In this document: positions 7,827 through 17,803 of the stretch, piece after piece | Layout: each line of letters opens with the position of its first letter | Numbering within the stretch: the stretch's first letter is position 1 | DNA from: Methylobacterium nodulans ORS 2060 | Lineage (GTDB): Bacteria > Pseudomonadota > Alphaproteobacteria > Rhizobiales > Beijerinckiaceae | NCBI RefSeq assembly: GCF_000022085.1 | Contig: NC_011894.1 | Location: 4,920,001 to 4,984,000 of the forward strand | Direction of reading: 5' to 3' | DNA: 64,000 bases | Made by a program: the position numbers and the translations under genes | The notes under the pieces: model-generated | What the model was told of the DNA's origin: nothing | The model's input: the letters and a program-made list of their open reading frames with translations, nothing else | Databases searched by the model: none

Positions 7827-9623
7827 ATGGAAACCATCGTCAAGACGCAGGCCAAGCCGGCCACCGACATCGATCCGGGCGCCGTCGCGTCGAGCGTGAC
7901 GGCACAGGGCGGGCAGGCCGAGGGGCACGGAGAGCTGACCGACGGCTTCCATCTCGTCATCGACGCCCTCAAGCTCAACGGCATCAACACGATCTACGGC
8001 GTGCCCGGGATCCCGATCACGGATCTCGGCCGCCTCGCCCAGGCCGAGGGCATGCGGGTCATCTCCTTCCGCCACGAGCAGAATGCCGGCAACGCGGCTG
8101 CCATTGCGGGCTTCCTCACCAAGAAGCCGGGCATCTGCCTCACCGTCTCCGCACCGGGCTTCCTGAACGGCCTCACGGCGCTCGCCAATGCCACCACCAA
8201 CTGCTTCCCGATGATCCTGATCAGCGGCTCGTCGGAGCGCGAGATCGTCGACCTGCAGCAGGGCGACTACGAGGAGATGGACCAGCTCGCCATCGCCAAG
8301 CCCCTGTGCAAGGCGGCCTTCCGGGTCCTGCACGCGGCCGATATCGGCATCGGCGTGGCGCGCGCGATCCGGGCCGCCGTCTCGGGGCGTCCGGGCGGCG
8401 TCTATCTCGATCTGCCGGCGAAGCTCTTCTCGCAGGTCATGGATGCGGAGGCCGGCGCCAAGTCGCTGGTGAAGGTCATCGACCCGGCTCCCGCCCAGCT
8501 CCCGGCGCCGGCCGCCGTGCAGCGGGCCCTCGGCCTCCTCAAGGGCGCCAAGCGGCCCCTGATCATCCTCGGCAAGGGCGCCGCCTACGCCCAGGCCGAT
8601 GACGCGATCCGCGCCCTCGTCGAGAGGAGCGGCATCCCGTACGTGCCGATGAGCATGGCCAAGGGCCTCCTGCCCGACACGCATCCGCTGTCGGCCGGTG
8701 CAGCGCGCTCCCTCGTCCTCAAGGACGCCGATGTGGTGCTGCTGGTGGGCGCGCGCCTCAACTGGCTCCTGTCGCACGGCAAGGGCAAGACCTGGGGCGA
8801 GCCGGGCTCCAAGAAGTTCATCCAGATCGACATCGAGCCGCGGGAGATGGACAGCAACGTCGAGATCGCCGCGCCGCTCGTGGGCGATATCGGCTCCTGC
8901 GTCTCCGCCCTGCTCGACGGCATGGGCGAGAACTGGCCGGCCCCGCCCTCCGACTGGACGGCGACGATCGCCGAGCGCAAGGAGGCCAATCTCTCCAAGA
9001 TGGCCGCCAAGCTGCGCAAGAACACCGCGCCGATGGACTTCCACAGCGCGCTCGGGGCCCTGCGCACCGTCATCAAGGAGCGGCCGGACGCGATCCTCGT
9101 CAACGAGGGCGCCAACACGCTCGACCTCGCCCGCTCCGTCATCGACATGTACCAGCCGCGCAAGCGCCTCGATGTCGGCACCTGGGGCGTGATGGGGATC
9201 GGCATGGGCTTCGCGATCGCCGCGGCGATCGAGACCGGCAAGCCGGTGCTCGCCGTCGAGGGCGACAGCGCCTTCGGCTTCTCCGGCATGGAGATCGAGA
9301 CCATCTGCCGCTACAACCTGCCGGTCTGCGTCGTCATCTTCAACAACAACGGCATCTATCGGGGCACCGACACCGACCCGACCGGACGCGATCCCGGCAC
9401 GACCGTGTTCGTCAAGGACTCGCGCTACGACCGGATGATGGAGGCCTTCGGCGGCGTCGGCGTCCACGCGACCACGCCCGACGAGCTCAGCCGCGCGGTG
9501 AACGAGGCGATGGATTCGGGCCGGCCGACGCTCATCAACGCGGTGATCGACCCGCAGGCCGGCACCGAGAGCGGCAATATCGGCAGCCTCAACCCGCAGA
9601 GCTCCGTCCGCAAGAAGAAGTGA
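7827..9623 (+). CDS. oxc: Oxalyl-CoA decarboxylase
   Basis: 598 residues; ThDP-dependent cytoplasmic enzyme that converts oxalyl-CoA to formyl-CoA and CO2, working with Frc (11180-12430). The N-terminal PYR domain has [16 protein letters not shown] and [15 protein letters not shown], with the cofactor-activating Glu at residue 84. [20 protein letters not shown] fits the active-site and CoA region of the family. The C-terminal PP domain has [10 protein letters not shown] and the closing NNNGIY, the ThDP/Mg motif (about 478-510). Start at 7827 because AGGGGAA precedes it. It is somewhat longer than the roughly 570-residue Oxalobacter enzyme, with a 36-residue N-terminal extension and a KKK end. 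Formyl-CoA feeds formate and C1 metabolism. Confidence 0.97.
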   Translation: METIVKTQAKPATDIDPGAVASSVTAQGGQAEGHGELTDGFHLVIDALKLNGINTIYGVPGIPITDLGRLAQAEGMRVISFRHEQNAGNAAAIAGFLTKKPGICLTVSAPGFLNGLTALANATTNCFPMILISGSSEREIVDLQQGDYEEMDQLAIAKPLCKAAFRVLHAADIGIGVARAIRAAVSGRPGGVYLDLPAKLFSQVMDAEAGAKSLVKVIDPAPAQLPAPAAVQRALGLLKGAKRPLIILGKGAAYAQADDAIRALVERSGIPYVPMSMAKGLLPDTHPLSAGAARSLVLKDADVVLLVGARLNWLLSHGKGKTWGEPGSKKFIQIDIEPREMDSNVEIAAPLVGDIGSCVSALLDGMGENWPAPPSDWTATIAERKEANLSKMAAKLRKNTAPMDFHSALGALRTVIKERPDAILVNEGANTLDLARSVIDMYQPRKRLDVGTWGVMGIGMGFAIAAAIETGKPVLAVEGDSAFGFSGMEIETICRYNLPVCVVIFNNNGIYRGTDTDPTGRDPGTTVFVKDSRYDRMMEAFGGVGVHATTPDELSRAVNEAMDSGRPTLINAVIDPQAGTESGNIGSLNPQSSVRKKK

Positions 9624-9849
9624 GGCGGCCGGAGCCCGGTCCGACGGGGCGCAGACCCGCTCGTCGGACCATCCGGCACGATCCGGCATCGAGAGCGGTG
9701 TCGGATCCGACCGGGCCGGGTGCCGCTCGATCCCCTCGATCCCGCAGTGGGCACATCAGTCCCGCCGCCCTCCCCCGTCGGCGGCCGTCGCCGGCGGGCT
9801 TTCTCGTCGCGGCTTCGGCGCTCCCCGCCCGGCGCCGCCTGCCGATCGG

Positions 9850-10548
9850 ATGAGCCCCGTGATCGATTCCGCCCTCGCGGGCTGCCTCGCCTTCGCGCAC
9901 CGCCTGCCGACGCGCGAGCCCCTGCCGCCCGGTCGTCACGCCCTCGGCCTGTTCCCGGAGCGCGACGCTCTCCTGGTCGTGCCGCAAGGTGTCGCGCCGC
10001 GCCGGCCGACGCCGCTCGTGGTGCTGTTCCACGGCGGCGGCGGCAGCGCCGCCAAGATCCTGCCGATGCTCGAGGCGCATGCCGAGGCGCGGGGCTTCCT
10101 GCTGCTCGCGCCCCAATCGCTGTTCCCGACCTGGGACATCGTCATCGCGGGAAACGGGCCCGACCGCGAGCGGCTCGATGCGGCGCTCGCGGCGGTCGCG
10201 GGCCGCTTCCTCCTCGACCCCACCCGTCTCGCCTTCGCGGGCCACTCGGATGGCGGCAGCTACACGCTGTCCCTCGGGCTCACGAACGGGCACCTCGCGA
10301 CCCACCTGATCGTCTCGTCGGCGGGATTCCTGTCGGTACAGGTCCAGCAGGGCGCGCCGCGGATCTTCCTGTCCCACGGCATGCGCGACGAGCAGATCCC
10401 GATCGACCGCAGTGCGCGGACCCACGCGGCCCTGCTGCGACGCGCCGGCTACGATCTCACCTATGTCGAGTACGACGGCCCCCACGCCTATGATCCGGCG
10501 GTGGTCGCGCAGGCCGTCGAGTTCTTCCTGGCCGAGCCCGCAGGCTGA
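9850..10548 (+). CDS. Alpha/beta-hydrolase esterase (phospholipase/carboxylesterase type)
   Basis: 232 residues with an alpha/beta-hydrolase core: LVVLFHGGGGSAAKILP (oxyanion region), nucleophile elbow GHSDGG with Ser as catalytic residue, LSHGMRDEQIPI supplying Asp, and DGPHAYDPAVV supplying His. There is no signal peptide, so it is probably cytoplasmic. It follows oxc by 226 bp on the same strand. The HGGGG loop resembles PHB-depolymerase/feruloyl-esterase-like LpqC proteins and phospholipase/carboxylesterases. It could hydrolyse a thioester or a short-chain ester; the link to oxalate is only positional. Confidence 0.85.
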   Translation: MSPVIDSALAGCLAFAHRLPTREPLPPGRHALGLFPERDALLVVPQGVAPRRPTPLVVLFHGGGGSAAKILPMLEAHAEARGFLLLAPQSLFPTWDIVIAGNGPDRERLDAALAAVAGRFLLDPTRLAFAGHSDGGSYTLSLGLTNGHLATHLIVSSAGFLSVQVQQGAPRIFLSHGMRDEQIPIDRSARTHAALLRRAGYDLTYVEYDGPHAYDPAVVAQAVEFFLAEPAG

Positions 10549-11124
10549 CGCAGATTCAGGACACCTCGAACCCGGACCAGCTGGAGCCCGCGTCCGCATG
10601 GCTGAGGATTCCGACGCATCGGGCCGTCGACCCATCGCGAATTCAGGAACGGAATCAACGGGCCTTCGAGGCCCGGCTGGTATCGGTTCACCACCAGCCG
10701 GGCCGACCCTGGCGGATGAAACCGGCTGAATGAGCGCTCTCTCCCGTGGAAACCGCCATGCTCCTCATGCTGAGGTGGCCGGCGGCAGCCGGCCCTCGAA
10801 GCACCCCTGAACGGTGGTCCCAGGCTCCGGTGGATGGGAGCACCGGTCCGGGGTGCTTCGAGGCTCGCTGCGCTCGCACCTCAGCATGAGGAGCATGGCG
10901 GCTTCCACGCAGGTCAGGTTCTATTGAGGCCCCGATCAGGGCGCCCTTGGGAAGCGGCACGCGCACCGGCTCGGGCATCCTCGTTCCGCTCGCGACCTGC
11001 AGAGCTTTGATCACCCGCCCGGATCTGACGCTGCTGGAACAGCGCGACCGCGCGGCTCGGCATCGCGGCAGACCGTCGGGAGAGCACCCAGCCGCGAGCG
11101 GGTCCGGACGATCGCTCCGGGAAC
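10549..11124. other. Intergenic region with hairpin and palindromic repeat
   Basis: No gene is supported. It contains a 12-bp-stem hairpin (10670-10704, GGCCCGGCTGGT / ACCAGCCGGGCC) that may end the oxc-esterase transcript, and a long palindromic repeat (10746-10908). Confidence 0.55.
10746..10908. repeat. Long palindromic repeat element, copy 1
   Basis: The outer arms (10746-10776 and 10878-10908, 31 bp each) are inverted copies with one mismatch, beginning GTGGAAACCGCC and GTGGAAGCCGCC when read inward. An inner pair (CCTCGAAGCACCCC at 10794-10807 and its perfect inverse at 10850-10863) makes a second stem. A related element lies at 59760-59972. It encodes nothing and looks like a dispersed intergenic repeat. 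Confidence 0.8.
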
Positions 11125-11153
11125 GAAAAAACGGCGCGTCGAAGACGCGCCGT
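11125..11153 (-). terminator. Intrinsic terminator of frc
   Basis: Read on the minus strand, a perfect ACGGCGCGTC / GACGCGCCGT stem with a TTC loop is followed by six T residues, 27 bp after the frc stop. Confidence 0.9.
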
Positions 11154-11179
11154 CGTCGTGTTGGCCGCGGGGGGCCTTA

Positions 11180-12430
11180 TCAGACCGCCCGCTCCTGGTG
11201 CAGCATCTCGATCTGCTGTTCGGTGTAGCCGAGGCCGCGCAGCACCTCGTCGGTGTGCTCGCCGAGCAGCGGCGACGGCATCACGTCGATCGTGAGGTCC
11301 GAGAACTTGATCGGGCTGCCGACCGTCAGGTACTTGCCGAGCTGCGGATGCGGCACCTCGACGATCGAGCCGCTCGCGCGCAGTGACTTGTCCTCGGCGA
11401 TCTCCTTCATGGACAACACCGGCGCGCACGGGATGTCGTACTTGCGGAGGATATCCACCGCCTCGTACTTGGTCTTGTCGGCGAGCCAGCCCTCGATGAC
11501 GGCGAAGATATCGAAGATCTTGTCCTGGCGGGCGCGGGGCGTGTTGTAGGCCGGATCGTCGATCCACTCCTCCTTGCCGAGAGCCCGGCAGATCGGGGCC
11601 CAGGCATGGCCCTGGATGGTGAAGTAGATGTAGGCGTTGGGATCGGTTTCCCAGCCCTTGCACTTCAGCACCCAGCCCGGCTGGCCGCCGCCGCCCGCAT
11701 TGCCGCCGCGGGGCACCACGTCCGTGAAGGTGCCGTGCGGGTATTGCGGATACTCCTCCAGGTAGCCGATCGCGTCGAGACGCTGCTGGTCGCGCAGCTT
11801 GACCCGGCAGAGGTTGAGCACCGCATCCTGCATCGAGACGGCGACCTTCTGGCCCTTGCCGGTCTTGTTGCGCTGGTGGAGCGCCGTGAGGATGCCGATG
11901 GCGAGGTGCATGCCGGTGTTGGAGTCACCGAGCGCCGCGCCGCTGACGGTCGGCGGGCCGTCCCAGAAGCCGGTGGTCGAGGCCGCGCCGCCCGCGCACT
12001 GCGCCACGTTCTCGTAGACCTTGAGGTCCTCGTAGTGGTGGCCTTCGCTGAAGCCCTTCACCGAGGCCACGATCATGCCGGGGTTGAGTTCGTTGATGCG
12101 CGCCCAGGAGAAGCCCATGCGGTCGAGGGCGCCGGGGCCGAAATTCTCCACGAGGACGTCGGATTCGCGGATCAGCTTCTCGAGAACTTCCTTGCCCTGC
12201 GGGGTCTTGGTGTCGAGGGTGAGCGAGCGCTTGTTGCTGTTCAGCATCGTGAAGTAGAGCGCATCCGCGTCGTCGACGTGACGCAGCTGCGTGCGGGTGA
12301 CGTCGCCGGCGCCCGGGCGCTCGACCTTGATCACGTCCGCGCCGAACCACGCCAGCAGCTGGGTGCAGGCCGGGCCTGCCTGGACGTGGGTGAAATCGAT
12401 GATCTTGATGCCTTCGAGGGGCTTGCTCAT
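11180..12430 (-). CDS. frc: Formyl-CoA:oxalate CoA-transferase
   Basis: 416 residues, class III (CaiB/BaiF) CoA-transferase. It moves CoA from formyl-CoA to oxalate, giving oxalyl-CoA for Oxc and formate. The catalytic aspartate falls at position 169 in GDSNTGMH, the same number as in the Oxalobacter enzyme. The flexible glycine loop GGGGQ (246-250) and [13 protein letters not shown] are also present. Length is close to the 428-residue reference. A GGAGGAG ribosome-binding site precedes the ATG and a perfect terminator follows the stop. Unlike a simple frc-oxc operon, frc faces oxc from the opposite strand with about 1.5 kb between them. The PAS gene lies 94 bp upstream on the same strand. 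Confidence 0.97.
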   Translation of the reverse strand: MSKPLEGIKIIDFTHVQAGPACTQLLAWFGADVIKVERPGAGDVTRTQLRHVDDADALYFTMLNSNKRSLTLDTKTPQGKEVLEKLIRESDVLVENFGPGALDRMGFSWARINELNPGMIVASVKGFSEGHHYEDLKVYENVAQCAGGAASTTGFWDGPPTVSGAALGDSNTGMHLAIGILTALHQRNKTGKGQKVAVSMQDAVLNLCRVKLRDQQRLDAIGYLEEYPQYPHGTFTDVVPRGGNAGGGGQPGWVLKCKGWETDPNAYIYFTIQGHAWAPICRALGKEEWIDDPAYNTPRARQDKIFDIFAVIEGWLADKTKYEAVDILRKYDIPCAPVLSMKEIAEDKSLRASGSIVEVPHPQLGKYLTVGSPIKFSDLTIDVMPSPLLGEHTDEVLRGLGYTEQQIEMLHQERAV

Positions 12431-12524
12431 CTAGGACACTCCTCCGCTTTGATGATCGGCGGCCTCATCCGCCTTCGAACGGTGACACGGGCCGGTCGAC
12501 ACGGCGCGTGCTCCACGGGTCAGC

Positions 12525-12965
12525 TCACCCCAAGCGCGATGCTTCGAGTTCGCTGATCTTGTTGCGCAGGGCCTTTTCCTCGGCCCAGCGGCTCGTCTCA
12601 TCCCGGATGGCGGCCACGATGCCGGTCACGCGGCCATCCGCTCCGTGGAGAAGTCCGACGGTGAACGCGATCGAGATCGTCCGCCCGTCCTTGTGCAGCG
12701 CCGGCACCCGCAGGAGCGTGGTGCCGTACTTGGTCACGCCGGTCTGCATCGTCTTGACGTAGCCGTCCCAGTGCCGCTGGCGCTGGCGTTCCGGCGTGAT
12801 CAGGTCGAGGGACCGGCCGATCGCCTCGGCCTTCGTGAACCCGAAGATGCGCTCCGCGGCGGGATTCCAGACGGTGATGCGTCCCTCCGCGTCGGCCACG
12901 ACGACCGCATCCCCGACAGCATTCACAACTTGCTCGTGATCAATGGCCACCGTCATCGTCCGCAT
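12525..12965 (-). CDS. Stand-alone PAS sensor protein
   Basis: 146 residues that are almost entirely one PAS domain: VVNAVGDAVVVADAEGRI, VWNPAAERIFGFTKAEAIGRSL, a charged RQRQRHWDGY segment, RVPALHKDGRTISIAFTV and GIVAAIRDETSRW, ending in a short coiled helix (AEEKALRNKISELEA). No kinase, cyclase or DNA-binding domain is attached, so it must act through a partner. ERQRQRHWDGY is typical of PAS domains that bind haem or small ligands, but the ligand is unknown. It lies just upstream of frc on the same strand and may be co-transcribed. Confidence 0.88.
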   Translation of the reverse strand: MRTMTVAIDHEQVVNAVGDAVVVADAEGRITVWNPAAERIFGFTKAEAIGRSLDLITPERQRQRHWDGYVKTMQTGVTKYGTTLLRVPALHKDGRTISIAFTVGLLHGADGRVTGIVAAIRDETSRWAEEKALRNKISELEASRLG

Positions 12966-13364
12966 CCATTACATAACCAGCAGAACTTCCGTCCCGCACG
13001 GCCACATGATCAATTACCATTCCCATGCGATCAGCCGAAAATCCGTCCGGATGATCAACTCGGTGCAGATGCGGCTCCCGTCATTCGGCATGGCCCTCCT
13101 AAACTCATTCCCGACACAGGCACCTCATCAGTCGCTGGCCGGGTGAGTATTTTGTCTTGTTGTGTTGGCATGTGGTATGCCAGGATCCAGGCGATGTCAA
13201 GCAGAGGATCCGCCGGGCACAAGGGGCCAGCGGCGAGAGGCCGGATCGGAGGGCGATCAGCCTCACGATCGGCCCGCGGTCCCTTCGATTCCGGGTGAGG
13301 TCCGGACCCGGCGGAGGGGCGGGCCTGATCCCGGCCCGCGGCGAGGAACGAGTCAGGTGCGCAC
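12966..13364. other. Divergent promoter region, PAS/frc versus gntR
   Basis: A 400-bp intergenic region between divergent genes. It carries the operator-like dyad at 13166-13182; upstream of it are TTG-rich -35 candidates near 13152. No gene seen. Confidence 0.5.
13166..13182 (+). promoter_or_regulatory. GntR/FCD-type operator dyad
   Basis: TGGCAT - GTGGT - ATGCCA is a perfect 6-bp inverted repeat with a 5-bp spacer, the size and symmetry of FCD-subfamily GntR operators. It lies 182 bp before the gntR start, between divergent transcription units. Confidence 0.6.
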
Positions 13365-14057
13365 ATGATCAGGTCCATCGAATTCACCGTGACGCCGATC
13401 GCCACCGCGGCGAATCTGCGCACGCAGGTCTACGAGGCGCTGAAGGCGGCGATCGGCGAGATCGACATCTACGGGAGCCCGGGCGAGATCCGTCTCGACG
13501 AGCGCCGGCTGGCCCGCGACCTCGGGGTGAGCCGCACGCCGGTGCGGGAGGCCTTCACGGTGCTGGAGCAGGAAGGCTTCGTCCGCTCGGAGGCGCGACG
13601 GGGCGTCTTCGTGGTCCGGAAGACCAAGCGCCAGATCATCGGGATGATCCATGCCTGGGCGGCCCTCGAAGGCATGGCCGCCCGCCTCGCCTGCCAGCGC
13701 GCCACGGACGAGCAGATCGCATCGCTCGAAACCCTCTTCTCCGATTTTCTCGAACGCTCCCCGTCGGAGCACATCGATGCGTATTCCGACGCGAACATCC
13801 GCTTCCACCAGGCGATCATCGCGCTCGCCCAGTGCAGGATTTTCGATGAGATGTCCGGCACGCTGATGATGCATGTGCGCGGCATCCGCCGGGCGGCGAT
13901 CCGGACGGATGGCCGGGCGGACAGGTCGAATGCCGAGCATCGCGCGATCCTGCGCGCGTTGCGCGACCGCGCCTGCGAGGATGCCGAGCAGCTCGTCCGC
14001 GCCCACGGCCTCGGGCTCGCGGCCCATGTCGAGTGCTACGGCGACGCGCTACGGTGA
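13365..14057 (+). CDS. GntR-family regulator, FCD subfamily
   Basis: 230 residues. The N-terminal winged helix-turn-helix reads LRTQVYEALKAAIGEI, then DERRLARDLGVSRTPVREAF and EQEGFVRSEARRGVFV. The C-terminal helical FCD ligand domain has the usual metal ligands: D and H in DANIRFHQAIIALA, H in SNAEHRAILRAL and H in VRAHGLGL. FCD regulators usually sense carboxylates and repress catabolic genes until the ligand binds. Its place beside frc, with oxc not far off, suggests control of oxalate use; that is inference. Confidence 0.93.
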   Translation: MIRSIEFTVTPIATAANLRTQVYEALKAAIGEIDIYGSPGEIRLDERRLARDLGVSRTPVREAFTVLEQEGFVRSEARRGVFVVRKTKRQIIGMIHAWAALEGMAARLACQRATDEQIASLETLFSDFLERSPSEHIDAYSDANIRFHQAIIALAQCRIFDEMSGTLMMHVRGIRRAAIRTDGRADRSNAEHRAILRALRDRACEDAEQLVRAHGLGLAAHVECYGDALR

Positions 14058-14106
14058 GCGGCGACGATCCTGCGCAGGACCTGCTCCGGACGCATGCCGC
14101 CCCCAT

Positions 14107-14233
14107 CGTGTCATACGGTTTTCGGTTGATTCCTTCCGAGGCGAGTCCGCGCGGGAACCCCTCTCCCGCACGGGACAGGGATTCCCGCGCCCGCTTGTCT
14201 CCGAACGGATCAACCGGAAGCCGTATCATCCCT
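14107..14233. repeat. Imperfect palindromic repeat element
   Basis: The left half (from TCATACGGTTTTCGG) and right half (ending CCGGAAGCCGTATCAT) are inverted copies over about 60 bp each, including GGGAACCCCTCTCCC against GGGACAGGGATTCCC. It fills most of the gap between gntR and selO and could fold into one long hairpin that insulates the two genes. Confidence 0.7.
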
Positions 14234-14339
14234 GCATGGCGGGTCGGATCCCGATCGTCTCCCCATGGTCTGCGGCGAACCGGTCCCCACATGGACTTGA
14301 AGAATGCTCCGACACCCCTCCGCCAAGGCCCGCTCCGCG

Positions 14340-15812
14340 ATGACCATTCCGTTCGACAACAGCTACGCGCGCATGCCGGAGCGCTTCTTCGCCCGGATCG
14401 ACCCGACCCCGGTCCCGGCCCCGCGGCTGATCCGGCTGAACCGGGACCTCGCGCGGATGCTGCAGCTCGATCCGGACTGGCTCGCCAGCCCGGAGGGCCT
14501 CGCGGTTCTCGCCGGCAACCGCGTCCCCGCGGGCGCGGAGCCGATCGCAACCGCCTATGCGGGCCATCAGTTCGGCCATCTCGTGCCGCAACTCGGCGAC
14601 GGCCGGGCGATCCTCCTCGGCGAGGTGGTCGGTCGTGACGGCATCCGCCGCGACATCCAGCTGAAGGGGTCCGGCCCGACGCCGTTCTCGCGCCGGGGCG
14701 ACGGGCGCGCCGCGCTGGGCCCGGTCCTGCGCGAGTACATCGTGAGCGAGGCGATGGCGGCCCTCGGCATCCCGACGACGCGGGCCCTCGCCGCCGTCGC
14801 CACGGGGGACCGCGTGGTGCGCGAGCGGCTGCTCCCCGGCGCGATCCTCACCCGGGTCGCCTCCAGCCACATCCGGGTCGGCACCTTCCAGTACTTCGCG
14901 ATCCGGGGCGACGCCGAGGGCGTGAAGCGCCTCGCCGACCACGTCATCGCCCGGCACTATCCGGAGATCGCCGCAGAGGAGCATCCCTACGCCGCCCTCC
15001 TCTCCGCGGTGATCGCCCGACAGGCCGCGCTCGTCGCGCAATGGCTCTGCGTCGGCTTCATCCACGGGGTGATGAACACCGACAACATGTCGGTGGTCGG
15101 CGAGACCATCGATTACGGCCCCTGCGCCTTCCTGGACGCCTACGACCCCGCCGCCGTGTTCAGCGCCATCGACGAGCACGGGCGCTACGCCTATGGCAAC
15201 CAGCCGATGATCGCGCACTGGAACCTCGTGCGGCTCGCCGAGACCCTGCTGCCGCTCCTCGCCGCCGAGACCGAGGAGGCCATCCGGGTGGCCGAGGAGC
15301 GCCTTGCGGGTTTCGCGCCGCTCTTCCAGGCCGCCTATCAGGCGGGGCTGCGGCGCAAGCTCGGCCTGTTCACGGCCCGCGACGACGATGTGGTGCTGGC
15401 GGGCGACCTTCTGACCGCCATGGCCGCGAATCGTGCGGACTTCACGCTCACCTTCCGGCGCCTCGGGGCTGCGGCGGCGGATCCCGCGCGGGACGGCCCG
15501 GTGCGCGACCTCTTCATCGATCCGACCGTCTACGACGCCTGGGCGGCGCGCTGGCGCCAGCGCCTCGCCACAGAGCCGCAGACGGCGGACGAGCGCCGTC
15601 GGGCCATGGACCGCGCCAATCCGGCCTATATCCCGCGCAACCACCGGATCGAGGCGGTGATCGAGGCGGCGGTGGAGCGCGACGACTTCGCGCCCTTCGC
15701 CGAGCTCCTGACCGTGCTGGCTGGGCCCTACGAGGATCAGCCGGACTTCGCCCGCTACGCCGCGCCGCCCGAGGAGCACGAGCGCGTCCACCGGACCTTC
15801 TGCGGAACCTGA
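14340..15812 (+). CDS. selO: Protein adenylyltransferase SelO (YdiU family)
   Basis: 490 residues from the ATG at 14340 ([18 protein letters not shown], the conserved family start); an upstream in-frame ATG at 14304 would add 12 non-conserved residues. SelO is a pseudokinase-fold enzyme that transfers AMP from ATP to Ser/Thr/Tyr of target proteins and is linked to redox stress. Visible landmarks are [45 protein letters not shown] and [13 protein letters not shown]. As in most bacterial members, the C-terminus ends without selenocysteine ([10 protein letters not shown]). It is probably transcribed alone. Confidence 0.96.
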   Translation: MTIPFDNSYARMPERFFARIDPTPVPAPRLIRLNRDLARMLQLDPDWLASPEGLAVLAGNRVPAGAEPIATAYAGHQFGHLVPQLGDGRAILLGEVVGRDGIRRDIQLKGSGPTPFSRRGDGRAALGPVLREYIVSEAMAALGIPTTRALAAVATGDRVVRERLLPGAILTRVASSHIRVGTFQYFAIRGDAEGVKRLADHVIARHYPEIAAEEHPYAALLSAVIARQAALVAQWLCVGFIHGVMNTDNMSVVGETIDYGPCAFLDAYDPAAVFSAIDEHGRYAYGNQPMIAHWNLVRLAETLLPLLAAETEEAIRVAEERLAGFAPLFQAAYQAGLRRKLGLFTARDDDVVLAGDLLTAMAANRADFTLTFRRLGAAAADPARDGPVRDLFIDPTVYDAWAARWRQRLATEPQTADERRRAMDRANPAYIPRNHRIEAVIEAAVERDDFAPFAELLTVLAGPYEDQPDFARYAAPPEEHERVHRTFCGT

Positions 15813-15843
15813 GGCCGCCGCGCCGACGCGACCGCCGGCAGGA

Positions 15844-17133
15844 TCAGCGCCCGGCCCTGACGCGGTCGAGGAGGATCGCGTCGGCATAGCCGTCCGGGAT
15901 CAGCCCCGCGGCGGCCTGGTAGACCCGGATGGCCCGGCGTGTCTTCGGGCCGATCTTGCCGTCGATGCCGCCGGCATCGAAGCCGCGCTCCGACAAGCGG
16001 GCCTGCAGGTCCCTGCGCTCGTCCTGGCTCAGCATATGGTCGCCCCGCGGCCAGGGCTGGACGAGAGAACCGGCCCCCCGCAGGCGATCGGAGAGATGCG
16101 CGACCGCGAGCGCGTAGGACAAAGCGGTGTTGTAGCGCAGGATCACCTGGAAGTTGGGCAAGAGCAGGAAGGCGGGCCCCCGCGCACCGGCCGGAACCAG
16201 GAGCCGGGCCGGCGTCGGGGTCGGCGCGGGCGGCTGCCCGCCCGCCACGCGCACGCCCAGGGCCTGCCATGCCGCGAGCGGGCGCTCGGTGACCTCGTCG
16301 GCCAGCGCGTAGTCGAACCCCTCGGGCAGGACGACCTCGTAGCCCCAGCCCTCCCCGGCGCGCCAGCCCATCGCCTTGAGGTCGTTCGCCGTCGAGGCGA
16401 GCGCATCGGGAACCGAATGCCAGATGTCGCGCCGGCCATCCCCGTCGAAATCGACCGCATGGCGCAGATAGGTGGTCGGCATGAACTGCGTGTGGCCCAT
16501 CGCGCCGGCCCAGGAGCCCGTCAGTTGATCCAGCGGGATGCCGCCCCGATCGGCGATCTGCAGCGCCGCGAGGAGCTCGTCGCGCCAGTAGGGCGCGCGC
16601 TCGCCGCCGCAGGCCAGCGTCGCCAGCGAGCGGATCACCGGCCTGACCTTCGTCGGCTTGTCGAGGACGGCACCGTATCCCGATTCGATGCCCCAGATCG
16701 CCGCCAGGACGAAGCGGTCGACGCCGTAGGCCGTCTCGATCGCGGCGAGGACCGGCTCCCACTCGCCGAGCTTGGCGCGCCCATCGACGATTGCCGTCTC
16801 GGTGACGGCCGCATCGATGTAGTCCCAGAGCGGCTTCTCGAACTCGGCCTGCTGGCGGGACGCGGTCAGAACCTGCGGGTCGGGCGACAGGTCCTGAAGG
16901 CTGCTCGCGACCACCGCCTGAGCGACGCCCCGCGCCCGGGCCTCCGCGGCGAGATCCTGCTTGCAGCGGTCGAAGGCCGCCTGCTCGTCCGGAGAGACGG
17001 CGGTTGCGGTGTCGGGCGGAGCAGCCGTCTGGCCGTGCGCCGGCAGGCCAGGCCAGACCAGTCCGAGAATCAGGGCTGCCCGCGCGAAGCGGCGCCGGAT
17101 CCGGCGTCTCGGGTCGGAATGTCGCATGAGCAT
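15844..17133 (-). CDS. Lytic murein transglycosylase (MltB-like) with PG-binding domain
   Basis: 429 residues. The start at 17133 is preferred because GAGGAG lies eight bases upstream; the frame is open further out but would bury the signal peptide (FARAALILGLVWPGLPAHGQ). The catalytic domain is the SLT_2/MltB type, with the acid in WGIESGYGAVLDKP and substrate-binding TGSWAGAMGHTQFMPTTY and DFDGDGRRDIW. The last 60 residues are a peptidoglycan-binding domain (RDLQARLSERGFDAGGIDGKIG, then TRRAIRVYQ). It cleaves glycan strands to 1,6-anhydromuropeptides in the periplasm. No lipobox Cys is seen, so it is probably soluble. It converges on selO with a 31-bp gap. Confidence 0.95.
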   Translation of the reverse strand: MLMRHSDPRRRIRRRFARAALILGLVWPGLPAHGQTAAPPDTATAVSPDEQAAFDRCKQDLAAEARARGVAQAVVASSLQDLSPDPQVLTASRQQAEFEKPLWDYIDAAVTETAIVDGRAKLGEWEPVLAAIETAYGVDRFVLAAIWGIESGYGAVLDKPTKVRPVIRSLATLACGGERAPYWRDELLAALQIADRGGIPLDQLTGSWAGAMGHTQFMPTTYLRHAVDFDGDGRRDIWHSVPDALASTANDLKAMGWRAGEGWGYEVVLPEGFDYALADEVTERPLAAWQALGVRVAGGQPPAPTPTPARLLVPAGARGPAFLLLPNFQVILRYNTALSYALAVAHLSDRLRGAGSLVQPWPRGDHMLSQDERRDLQARLSERGFDAGGIDGKIGPKTRRAIRVYQAAAGLIPDGYADAILLDRVRAGR

Positions 17134-17299
17134 CCGAGGCTCCTCATGAGCGGGCCGCCTCCGACGGTCCTGCGCGGCCATCCGATTCCGGCTGCCGTTC
17201 GGAACCTCCGCCCGGAATGCCTCATTCTCGTCTCGAAGGCTCAAGGCCCGCTGCAGCTTGGCCTTGGAGTCGAGTTGAACAAGATAAAAGGAGGACAGC

Positions 17300-17803
17300 A
17301 TGGGTCTGTTCACCAAGGATATCCGGACGCTGGACGACCTGTTCGTTCATACGTTGCAAGACATCTACTACGCCGAGAATCAGATCACGAAGGCGTTGCC
17401 GAAGATGATCGGGAAGGCGACGGATCCGCAGCTCAAACAGGGCTTCGAGACCCATCTGCGCGAGACCGAGAACCAGATCAAGCGCTTGGAGCAGGTGTTC
17501 CAGATGCATGGGCAGCAGCCGAAGGCGGTCGATTGTCCCGCCATCGACGGCATCATCAAGGAGGCGAACGCGACGGCGGGCGAGATCGCGGACAAGGAGG
17601 TTCTCGATGCCGCCTTGCTCGCCGAAGCCCAGGCTGTCGAGCATTACGAGATCACGCGCTACGGCACCCTGATCGCCTGGGCGAAACGGCTTGGCCGCAA
17701 TGATTGCGCGAAAGTGCTGCAGCAGAATCTGGACGAGGAGAAAGCCACCGACAAGAAGTTGACCGCCATGGCGGAAAGCAAGGTCAATCAGAAGGCTGCC
17801 TGA
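17300..17803 (+). CDS. YciE/YciF-family ferritin-like protein (DUF892)
   Basis: 167 residues predicted as a four-helix bundle: DLFVHTLQDIYYAENQITKAL, QGFETHLRETENQIKRLEQVF, LLAEAQAVEHYEITRYGTL and VLQQNLDEEKATDKKL. Glu and His residues placed as in the di-metal site of ferritin-like YciE/YciF proteins (E in YYAENQ, E and H in FETHLRE, E in QAVEHYE, E in LDEEKA) are all present. YciE/F proteins are induced by stress, often under general stress sigma control; no EcfG promoter was found here. An AGGAGG ribosome-binding site lies five bases before the ATG. Confidence 0.93.
   Translation: MGLFTKDIRTLDDLFVHTLQDIYYAENQITKALPKMIGKATDPQLKQGFETHLRETENQIKRLEQVFQMHGQQPKAVDCPAIDGIIKEANATAGEIADKEVLDAALLAEAQAVEHYEITRYGTLIAWAKRLGRNDCAKVLQQNLDEEKATDKKLTAMAESKVNQKAA

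Noticed and set aside
7590..9689. 699-codon open frame opposite oxc
   Set aside because: Low-complexity Arg/Asp/Ala-rich translation produced by the codon bias of oxc on the other strand; no domain.
14226..15887. 553-codon open frame opposite selO
   Set aside because: Antisense shadow of a firmly identified gene, with no family features.
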